DNA of 5,005 nt, from NCBI GenBank assembly GCA_025355255.1, contig JANYAA010000371.1:1-5005 (forward strand), read 5' to 3'. Under the pieces are notes generated by a model. It did not search any database. It was given only the letters and a program-made list of their open reading frames with translations, and was not told the origin of the DNA. The stretch comes from Chloroflexota bacterium (GTDB lineage Bacteria; Chloroflexota; Limnocylindria; Limnocylindrales; CSP1-4). Positions 1 to 5,005 of this stretch are shown piece by piece (positions within the stretch are counted from its first letter, which is position 1; each line of letters opens with the position of its first letter). Made by a program: the position numbers and the translations under genes.

Positions 1-499
1 TCAGCAGCGCCGCCGTGATCACGTTGTTGTGCAGCGCGATCTCGTGGCCCAGCGACGCGATCCGGTCGAGCGCCTTGAGCATGAGCCTGGACGGCTTCCC
101 TGTCTTGGCGTCGTGGTGGTACCAGTCCGTGTGGAGAACGAAGTACGTCGATCGGAAGCCGCGCGCTGCCTCCCACTCGGCGAACCTCACGGAGTTCTCG
201 ACATCGTGGTCCATGTCCTGGCGGAAGGCCAGGAGGCGCGCCGGCCGGTTGTCCTTGCGCGCAAAACCCTCTCGCAGCGTGACCACCTCGTCCGCAGTCC
301 GCAGCAGCCGCTCCAGCCGAACAAGGTCCTGCGGTCCAAACGAGCGCTTCGCTTTCATGGCGAGCCGCTGCTTTGCGAGGACCCTGCTGGGGATGCCGTC
401 AACACGGCGATCTGGAACGACCTGCATCCAGGTACGCCGAGCCTTGCCGGCCACCCGGCGAAGGAGGGGGAGATACCGGCGGGACGCTGCCGTCGTCAC
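1..499 (-). CDS. Polysaccharide deacetylase-like (NodB-fold) protein, 3' end outside the window
   Basis: The minus-strand frame is open from just after the wzt stop to base 1, so the C-terminus is missing; about 166 residues are visible. From the GTG at 499, residues 93-99 read RQDMDHD and are followed by an E-x3-GFRSTYFVLH segment (about 110-123) and GHEIALH (151-157). This order matches bacterial polysaccharide deacetylase-like proteins, whose usual motifs are close to RHDVDHD, G-x-(R/A)-(S/A)-TYF and GHEIGLH; Asp and His residues of such motifs bind the catalytic metal. Such enzymes remove N- or O-acyl groups from glycans. The first motif has Gln where His is usual. The start is uncertain: GTG 499 lies 57 bases after wzt, while ATG 427 and ATG 358 are alternatives, and none has a clear Shine-Dalgarno sequence. 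The N-terminal stretch is Arg-rich with no obvious signal peptide, so a cytoplasmic role in the polysaccharide locus is likely. The exact substrate is unknown. Confidence 0.75.
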   Translation of the reverse strand, partial: MTTAASRRYLPLLRRVAGKARRTWMQVVPDRRVDGIPSRVLAKQRLAMKAKRSFGPQDLVRLERLLRTADEVVTLREGFARKDNRPARLLAFRQDMDHDVENSVRFAEWEAARGFRSTYFVLHTDWYHHDAKTGKPSRLMLKALDRIASLGHEIALHNNVITAALL

Positions 500-556
500 G
501 CGCGGACCACGGTGGGGAGGCGACCAGCGAACGGACGCCCCTGACTCACTGGAGCG

Positions 557-1381
557 TCACAACTTTGCTCCGGCGAAGATGCCCTGTGCCACCACGCGCT
601 CCTGGGCCTCGGCCGAGTGCTGCTGGTGGATCGCCACGATTTCGGCCGGGTCGCCCTCGGCAACCAGCGTGCCCTTCTCGATGAGCATGGCGCGGTTACA
701 GAACTCGGTGACCCAGTTCATGTCGTGCGTGACCAGCACGATGGCGCGGGCGTTGGCGGCAATCTCGAGGATCCGCGCCTTGCTCTTGTCGCGGAAGGCC
801 TGATCGCCGGTGGCGAGGACCTCGTCGATCAGCAGCACGTCGGGGTCCACCGAGGTTGCGATGGCAAAGCCCAGGCGCGCCCGCATGCCCGACGAATACG
901 TCTTGATGGGCGCGTCGATGAACTGGTTGATGTCGGCAAACTCGATGATGCCCTCGATCCGGCCCATCAACTCCTTGTGGCTCATCCCCAAGAAGGCGCC
1001 CGCCAACATGATGTTGTCGCGGCCGGACAACTCCTGGTCAAAGCCCGCCCCGAGGATCAGCAGGCTGGACACGTTGCCGCGGACGTCGATGGTGCCCTCG
1101 GACGGGACGATGATCCCGGCGAGTACCTGCAGGAGGGTGCTCTTGCCGGCGCCGTTGGGGCCAATCACCGCGAGCGACTCGCCGTGTTCGAGGCGGAAGT
1201 TGATGTGCCGCAGCGCCCAGAAGCGGCGGTCTTCGTGCTGGCGCCGTGAGGCGTTGGCCAGCGTCTGGCGGAAGGTGGTCCGCCGGGTCAGCCGGAGGTT
1301 GTACTGGACACCCAGATCGGCGACATCGATGGCGAAGGACCCTGCCGCGGCCGGCTCAGGACGCTTGAATGGCTGCATCAT
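557..1381 (-). CDS. wzt: Polysaccharide ABC transporter ATP-binding protein (Wzt/TagH type, short form)
   Basis: This 274-residue protein is the ATPase that powers export of lipid-linked polysaccharide through the Wzm channel at the cytoplasmic membrane. All nucleotide-binding motifs are present: Walker A GPNGAGKST (74-82), ABC signature SSGMR (163-167), Walker B VLLIDE (182-187), D-loop region ATGD (190-193) and the switch His in VTHD (219). The LLILGAGFDQELSGRDNI stretch (107-124) is characteristic of the Wzt/TagH/RfbE subfamily rather than importers. The N-terminal segment before the ATPase core (about 1-50) is also usual for the family. The protein ends about 50 residues after the H-loop, so it lacks the C-terminal carbohydrate-binding domain of Wzt proteins such as E. 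coli O8/O9a. Its first ATG overlaps the wzm stop as ATGA, which implies translational coupling; a second ATG follows directly (MM), and AAGG lies about 6 bases upstream. Confidence 0.95.
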   Translation of the reverse strand: MMQPFKRPEPAAAGSFAIDVADLGVQYNLRLTRRTTFRQTLANASRRQHEDRRFWALRHINFRLEHGESLAVIGPNGAGKSTLLQVLAGIIVPSEGTIDVRGNVSSLLILGAGFDQELSGRDNIMLAGAFLGMSHKELMGRIEGIIEFADINQFIDAPIKTYSSGMRARLGFAIATSVDPDVLLIDEVLATGDQAFRDKSKARILEIAANARAIVLVTHDMNWVTEFCNRAMLIEKGTLVAEGDPAEIVAIHQQHSAEAQERVVAQGIFAGAKL

Positions 1382-2241
1382 AGGACCTTGGCAAACGATG
1401 GCTCAAGCCGCTTGAAGACGATGATCGCAAAGACGGTGGCCACGATACCCCCCGCCAGAACCACGCCAAGCGATCCCCAATCAGGCAGTTGGCCGTAGTA
1501 GATGAGGTCGCGGTAGGCGTTGAGCACCGGGTAGAACGGGTTGAGCACAAGCACTTGCCCGATGAACCGGTGGCCACCCATCTTGGCCACGGTGTCGGCC
1601 CCGTACAGCACGGGGGACAGGTAGAACCACAGGCGAAGGACGTGGCGGCTGAGGTTGGAGATGTCGCGGAAGAACACATTGATGGCTGAGAACAGCAGCC
1701 CCAGCGACAGGTTGAGGAACAACTGGACAACCATCACCACGGGGATCAGCAGGATCGTCCACGACAGGTGGTGTGGATAGAACAGGAGCAGCATGCCCAC
1801 GAGCGGGATCAGCCCGAAGATGAACTGCGAGATGCCGGCGACAACCGCCGCCAGTGGAAGGACGATCTTGGGGAATTTGAGCTGCTTGATCAGCTTGTCA
1901 TTGCCGCTCACGGAGGAGACGGTGTCGCTGATGGCGCTGTTGAACCACTTCCACGGCAGGATCGCCGCGAAGACAAACAGCGGGTAGGCCTCCTGCTTGC
2001 GGGCGAACACCACCGTCACAACGATCGTGTAGACCGCCATCTGGAGCAGCGGATCCAGAAGCCACCAGATGTTGCCAAACAGGGTGTCCGAGCCGGCCTT
2101 GCGCAGGTCCGCGCGGGCGAGATATCCGATGAGGCGTCGCCGCGAGGCGACGTCCGCAATGCCTTCCTTGAGCAGGCCGAAGGGCCCCGGGATGGTGGCG
2201 CCCTTGCGGTAGGCAGCAACCGGCCGGGTGGGGGTGCTCAT
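1378..2241 (-). CDS. wzm: Polysaccharide ABC-2 type transporter permease (Wzm/TagG type)
   Basis: From ATG 2241 this is a 287-residue integral membrane protein, a normal length for Wzm/TagG permeases. A cytoplasmic amphipathic N-terminus (about 23-58) is followed by roughly six hydrophobic segments near 61-79, 86-103, 126-154, 159-184, 201-215 and 260-276. Family features include RADLRK (43-48), GNIWWLLDPLLQM (56-68), LKFPKIVLPLA (121-131), LGLLFSAINVFFRDI (180-194) and LNPFYPVLNAYRDLIYYG (233-250). It pairs with the downstream Wzt to form the exporter that moves undecaprenyl-linked glycan across the inner membrane. The start is not certain. ATG 2241 has no clear Shine-Dalgarno sequence; an in-frame GTG at 2274 follows a purine-rich GGGGGAAGGG and would add 11 residues. 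Longer frames starting further upstream run into the glycosyltransferase gene and are unlikely. The gene follows the glycosyltransferase stop by 58 bases and ends inside the wzt start, so all these genes probably share one transcript. Confidence 0.93.
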   Translation of the reverse strand: MSTPTRPVAAYRKGATIPGPFGLLKEGIADVASRRRLIGYLARADLRKAGSDTLFGNIWWLLDPLLQMAVYTIVVTVVFARKQEAYPLFVFAAILPWKWFNSAISDTVSSVSGNDKLIKQLKFPKIVLPLAAVVAGISQFIFGLIPLVGMLLLFYPHHLSWTILLIPVVMVVQLFLNLSLGLLFSAINVFFRDISNLSRHVLRLWFYLSPVLYGADTVAKMGGHRFIGQVLVLNPFYPVLNAYRDLIYYGQLPDWGSLGVVLAGGIVATVFAIIVFKRLEPSFAKVL

Positions 2242-2299
2242 GGGAGTCGTACGATAGCACGCGATCCCCAGCACCCCTTCCCCCGTTGAGGCATCCCGC

Positions 2300-3319
2300 T
2301 CACGTCGTGGGTCGCATCCGCCGCCGCACGGCGCGCACCATGCGTCTAGCCAGATTGGCGCCCGCCGCGGGGAGCACCCGGATGGCCTCGGCCACGCGCA
2401 GCAGGCCAAACCAGACCACCGCCTTGCCGTCGCCGACGCGCCGCGCCGTACGCAGGCGCGCGGGCAACTCGCGCCGCGCCACCAGCCCCATAGGCGTGGC
2501 GGCCACGTAGCTTGCCCAGCAGATCTCGGCGCGGAGGCGGGTTCGGACGCGACGTGGCAGTCGAGACGCCGCGGCGGTTGCAGCCAGGGACTCTAAGAGG
2601 CTCGTGACCCGGTGTGCGGCGATCGCGTCGCCGATACCGCCCTGGCGCGCAACCCTTGCTTGCTCAGTCCGGTCCGGGAAGGTCCGGTAGAAGAACAGCG
2701 CCTCGGGGATCTTCACAATTGGGCCCAGCATCGCAAGTTCGAGCCCAAGCACAACGTCCGGTCCGTAGGTCTCCTGAAACAGGTGGGTCTGCTCCAGCGC
2801 CGATCGACGGGCCAGACCGTAGACCATGTACTGGCCGCCCCTGCGAAGGACTCGTCGCACGCGATCGACGACCGACGCGGATGAGAGGTCGGGGTTGTCG
2901 TACCGCCCGTAGTCCACATCTCGGACGGCGCCGGCGGGATCGACGAACCTCAGCGAGGTACATGCCATGACTGCGGCTGGGACGGCCTCCAGCGCCTCCA
3001 CGCAGCGCCGCACGTATGAGCGGGCCCAGAGGTCGTCGTCCGCGGCCCACATGAAGTAGCGGCACTTGCCCTCAGCGAACACGAGGTTGAAGTTCTGGGG
3101 GGCGGTCATCAAGGTGTCGGAGCGGATGGAGCGCAGCCGCTGATCCTTCGCCTCAAACGAGCGGATGATCTCGGGCGTCGCGTCGCTGGACGCGTTATCT
3201 GAGACGACAACCTCAAAGCTCGGGTAGTCCTGGGCCAGCAACGCCGCTAGCGCCTCTGCCAGATAGGCGGCGCCGTTGTGTGTCGGCAGCCCAATCGTGA
3301 CGTCCGGAACGTGGCACAC
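2300..3319 (-). CDS. Family 2 (GT-A fold) glycosyltransferase
   Basis: This 339-residue protein is a nucleotide-sugar-dependent transferase expected to add one sugar during polysaccharide assembly on the cytoplasmic side. From GTG 3319, the family 2 hallmarks are DVTIGLPTHNGAAYL (6-20), QDYPSFEVVVSDNASSD (30-46) with the nucleotide-binding Asp 41, PQNFN (74-78) and a metal-binding DDD (94-96) in MWAADDDLW. The catalytic domain covers about the first 220 residues. The last 100 are predicted helical and rich in Arg and Ala, ending in a strongly basic tail that could contact the membrane surface; there is no transmembrane segment. GTG 3319 was chosen because GGAGGA lies directly upstream and because family members start just before the PDVTIG strand. 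A GTG at 3349 would add 10 residues but would place this Shine-Dalgarno sequence inside the gene. It is the first gene of the leftward group. Donor and acceptor sugars cannot be told from sequence. Confidence 0.9.
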   Translation of the reverse strand: MCHVPDVTIGLPTHNGAAYLAEALAALLAQDYPSFEVVVSDNASSDATPEIIRSFEAKDQRLRSIRSDTLMTAPQNFNLVFAEGKCRYFMWAADDDLWARSYVRRCVEALEAVPAAVMACTSLRFVDPAGAVRDVDYGRYDNPDLSSASVVDRVRRVLRRGGQYMVYGLARRSALEQTHLFQETYGPDVVLGLELAMLGPIVKIPEALFFYRTFPDRTEQARVARQGGIGDAIAAHRVTSLLESLAATAAASRLPRRVRTRLRAEICWASYVAATPMGLVARRELPARLRTARRVGDGKAVVWFGLLRVAEAIRVLPAAGANLARRMVRAVRRRMRPTT

Positions 3320-3322
3320 AAT

Positions 3323-3328
3323 TCCTCC
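3323..3328 (-). promoter_or_regulatory. Ribosome binding site of the glycosyltransferase gene
   Basis: The minus strand reads GGAGGA followed by ATT and then GTG at 3319. It is the best Shine-Dalgarno match seen upstream of any gene in the window. Spacing is slightly short, four bases after GGAGG. It decides the GTG 3319 start over the GTG at 3349. Confidence 0.6.
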
Positions 3329-3352
3329 GCCGGCCCACGCCGATCTCACTCC

Positions 3353-3363
3353 GGCATAATGCC
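3353..3363. promoter_or_regulatory. Palindrome with -10-like hexamers on both strands, possible divergent promoter
   Basis: The arms GGCAT and ATGCC are perfect inverted repeats around a single central A. The plus strand contains CATAAT (3355-3360), eight bases before the ATG at 3368. The minus strand contains CATTAT (3361-3356), which would start a transcript near 3349 and leave a leader of about 30 bases before GTG 3319, holding its Shine-Dalgarno sequence. The site lies between the two divergent gene groups. No convincing -35 hexamer is seen on either strand at normal spacing. It may be a shared promoter, an operator half-site, or chance. Confidence 0.35.
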
Positions 3364-3367
3364 AAAG

Positions 3368-4138
3368 ATGAAGGTTGTCATTCTCGCCGGGGGCATGGGG
3401 TCACGCCTCGCCGAGGAAACAGAAGTACGGCCCAAGCCGATGGTGGAGATTGGCGAGCGGCCGATCTTGTGGCACATCATGAAGCACTACGCGGCGGCGG
3501 GCTTCACGGAGTTCATCGTTGCGCTTGGCTACAAGGGCGACGAGATCAAGCGCTTCTTCGTGGATCACATGGCTCTCACCGGAGACCTGACGGTTCGGCT
3601 TGGCGATGGAACCGTTGACCGCCACGCGCGCGACCGGGACGCGTGGACCGTCCACCTTGTGGAGACCGGCGCCGAGACTGGCACAGGCGGCCGTGTTGGC
3701 CGGCTTGCGGAGTGGATCGGCAACGAGACCTTCATGCTCACGTACGGAGACGGCGTCTCCAATGTGGATCTCCATGCCCTCGTGGCGTTCCACCGGGCTA
3801 GGGGCAAGCTGGCAACGGTGACCGCGGTTCGCCCGCCGGCAAGGTTTGGCGGCATCACCTTTGGCCCGGACCACACCGTTGCGTTTGCCGAAAAGCCGCA
3901 GATTGGCGAAGGCTGGATCAGCGGCGGCTTCATGGTGCTTGAACCGGCCGTGCTGGGGCGCATCGCCGGCGACAAGACCAGCCTCGAGGCGGACGTCCTT
4001 GAGCAGCTGTCACGTGAGCAGCAGCTTGTCGGGTGCATGCACGAAGGGTTCTGGCAGCCGATGGACACGCTCCGCGACGTTCGCTATCTGCGCTCGCTGT
4101 GGGCCGCCGGCGGGGCTCCGTGGATGACATGGAGCTGA
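3368..4138 (+). CDS. rfbF: Glucose-1-phosphate cytidylyltransferase
   Basis: The enzyme joins CTP and glucose 1-phosphate to give CDP-glucose and pyrophosphate, the first step of CDP-deoxyhexose synthesis in the cytoplasm. From ATG 3368 it has 256 residues, close to the usual length of about 257. Motifs in order are the nucleotide loop LAGGMGSRLAEET (6-18) with RPKPM (21-25), ALGYKGDEIK (52-61), ETGTGGRVGRL (103-113), TYGDGVSNVD (125-134) with the metal-binding Asp 128, RFGGI (159-163), EKP (175-177), WISGGFMV (183-190) and the C-terminal WQPMDTLRDVRYLRSLW. The GYKG, TYGDGV and C-terminal MDT-RD motifs point to RfbF rather than RmlA or GalU. An in-frame ATG at 3359 would add MPK; neither start has a Shine-Dalgarno sequence, so leaderless translation from 3368 is possible. 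It overlaps the downstream dehydratase by 10 bases, which fits a two-gene pathway unit. Confidence 0.95.
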   Translation: MKVVILAGGMGSRLAEETEVRPKPMVEIGERPILWHIMKHYAAAGFTEFIVALGYKGDEIKRFFVDHMALTGDLTVRLGDGTVDRHARDRDAWTVHLVETGAETGTGGRVGRLAEWIGNETFMLTYGDGVSNVDLHALVAFHRARGKLATVTAVRPPARFGGITFGPDHTVAFAEKPQIGEGWISGGFMVLEPAVLGRIAGDKTSLEADVLEQLSREQQLVGCMHEGFWQPMDTLRDVRYLRSLWAAGGAPWMTWS

Positions 4139-5005
4139 ACCCGGCAATCGTTGGCCGCTGGGCGGGTCGTCGAGTCCTCATCACGGGTGCTGCCGGGCTG
4201 CTGGGCCGCGCGCTCAGCGCTGAGCTGCTTGACCGCGGTGCTGCCGTTGTGGGCTTGGACGTCGCCTGGACTCCGGCCAACCAGATACAACGCCGAGGGT
4301 TTGTCAACCTGCCCGGTGATGTCCGCGACCGCAGCGGCGTTGACGCGGCGCTCCGCGAGCACCGGCCTGACACCGTGGTGCACCTTGCGGCGCAGACCCT
4401 TGTCGGGCCCGCCCTGGAAGACCCTGTGGGCACGTACAGCAACAACGCCGCGGGCAGCTGGACCGTGCTTGACGCCTGCCGTGCCGCCCCTTCGATCGAG
4501 CGGATCATCGTGGCGTCGTCGGACAAGGCGTACGGCGACGTCGGTGGCAAGCCGTATCGCGAGACCATGGCGCTGCGGCCAACCCATCCGTATGACACAT
4601 CGAAGGCCATGACGGACATGCTGGCGCGCTCGTACGCCCACACGTATGGCCTGCCCGCTGCCATCACCCGATGCGCCAACCTGTACGGCGGCGGTGACCT
4701 CAACTGGAGCCGGATTGTTCCGGGCACCATCCGGTCCATCCTTGCGGGCGAGGCACCCGTCATCCGGTCCGACGGGACCTTTGTGCGTGACTACCTGTAT
4801 GTGCGCGATGCCGCCGTCGCCGTCCTGGTGCTCGCCGAGGCTGTTGGCCACCGTCCAGAGCTCCACGGTGAGGCGTTCAACTTTGCCGCTGGCCAGCGGT
4901 TGACCGCGGTCGAGATGGCCGAGGAGATTCTCGCCGTCATGCAGTCGCCACTCCGGCCGCAGGTCCTTGGGACTGCGCGCAACGAGGTGCCGGCGCAGCG
5001 GGTGA
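4129..5005 (+). CDS. rfbG: CDP-glucose 4,6-dehydratase (extended SDR family), 3' end outside the window
   Basis: About 292 residues are visible of a protein usually near 350-360. It is an NAD-dependent short-chain dehydrogenase/reductase predicted to convert CDP-glucose to CDP-4-keto-6-deoxyglucose. The Rossmann loop is TGAAGLLG (19-26), GDVRD (63-67) matches the adenine-contact region, and VVHLAAQTLVG (83-93) and EDPVGTYSNN (97-106) follow. The active site shows SSDK (130-133) and the YxxxK pair Tyr 155 and Lys 159. Lys after the catalytic Asp is typical of CDP-glucose dehydratases, where dTDP-glucose enzymes have Glu. RCANLYGGGDLNWSRIVPGT (181-200) and the RDYLYVRDA segment (220-228) also fit RfbG. 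ATG 4129 starts 10 bases before the end of rfbF in another frame, suggesting translational coupling. The frame stays open to the window end, with NEVPAQRV as the last residues. Another NDP-sugar dehydratase specificity is possible, but the rfbF neighbour supports CDP-glucose. Confidence 0.88.
   Translation, partial: MELNPAIVGRWAGRRVLITGAAGLLGRALSAELLDRGAAVVGLDVAWTPANQIQRRGFVNLPGDVRDRSGVDAALREHRPDTVVHLAAQTLVGPALEDPVGTYSNNAAGSWTVLDACRAAPSIERIIVASSDKAYGDVGGKPYRETMALRPTHPYDTSKAMTDMLARSYAHTYGLPAAITRCANLYGGGDLNWSRIVPGTIRSILAGEAPVIRSDGTFVRDYLYVRDAAVAVLVLAEAVGHRPELHGEAFNFAAGQRLTAVEMAEEILAVMQSPLRPQVLGTARNEVPAQRV

Noticed and set aside
500..556. Possible terminator between wzt and the deacetylase-like gene
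   Set aside because: No GC-rich hairpin followed by a T-run is seen on the minus strand; the short gap fits continued transcription.
15..803. Long plus-strand open frame across the deacetylase-like gene and the end of wzt
   Set aside because: Its translation is Ser/Arg/Ala-rich with no recognisable motifs, and it lies opposite two minus-strand genes with clear family motifs; such frames are common in GC-rich DNA.
617..1249. Plus-strand open frame of 210 codons opposite wzt
   Set aside because: It is entirely antisense to a gene with intact Walker A, signature and Walker B motifs, and its product has no domain-like pattern.
1768..2289. Plus-strand open frame of 173 codons opposite wzm
   Set aside because: It is the mirror of the hydrophobic wzm codons, giving an Asp/Glu/Gln/Arg-rich product with no family features.
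2242..2409. 5' extension of wzm to an upstream TTG
   Set aside because: It would run over 100 bases into the glycosyltransferase gene in another frame, and the added residues (Cys, Trp and Arg-rich) do not resemble a permease N-terminus.
3278..3358. 5' extension of rfbF to a GTG at 3278
   Set aside because: It overlaps the divergent glycosyltransferase start, and RfbF proteins begin within a few residues of the MKVVILAGG strand.
3930..4866. Two minus-strand open frames opposite the end of rfbF and rfbG
   Set aside because: They lie opposite genes with complete catalytic motifs; the products are low in hydrophobic structure and show no recognised domain.

Overview
The window is GC-rich, densely packed bacterial DNA carrying part of a surface-polysaccharide (O-antigen or similar glycan) locus. 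Six protein-coding genes fill nearly all of it. No RNA genes, insertion sequences, CRISPR arrays or long repeats were seen. The source organism cannot be named from the sequence. GC-rich codons, GTG start candidates and weak Shine-Dalgarno signals fit many high-GC phyla, and the ABC-transporter export route is common in Gram-negative and related bacteria.

Layout: the genes form two divergent groups separated by about 48 bases (3320-3367). Leftward, on the minus strand and in transcription order, are a family 2 glycosyltransferase (3319 to 2300), the polysaccharide ABC-exporter permease wzm (2241 to 1378), its ATPase wzt (1381 to 557, overlapping wzm by 4 bases), and a polysaccharide-deacetylase-like protein whose 3' end lies beyond base 1. 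Rightward, on the plus strand, are rfbF, glucose-1-phosphate cytidylyltransferase (3368 to 4138), and rfbG, CDP-glucose 4,6-dehydratase (4129 past 5005, overlapping rfbF by 10 bases and cut by the window end).

How they could work together (inference): RfbF makes CDP-glucose and RfbG converts it to CDP-4-keto-6-deoxyglucose, the entry point to CDP-linked dideoxy or other deoxy sugars. The glycosyltransferase adds one sugar to the lipid-linked glycan in the cytoplasm. Wzm/Wzt carries the finished glycan across the inner membrane. The deacetylase-like protein may trim acyl groups. The Wzt is the short form without the C-terminal carbohydrate-binding domain, so chain recognition is probably not done by Wzt itself.

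The locus is of a well-known kind and I do not see an undescribed system. The points most worth a second look are a small palindrome between the divergent groups that offers a -10-like hexamer on each strand, a possibly leaderless rfbF, and a changed residue in the metal-site motif of the deacetylase-like protein.
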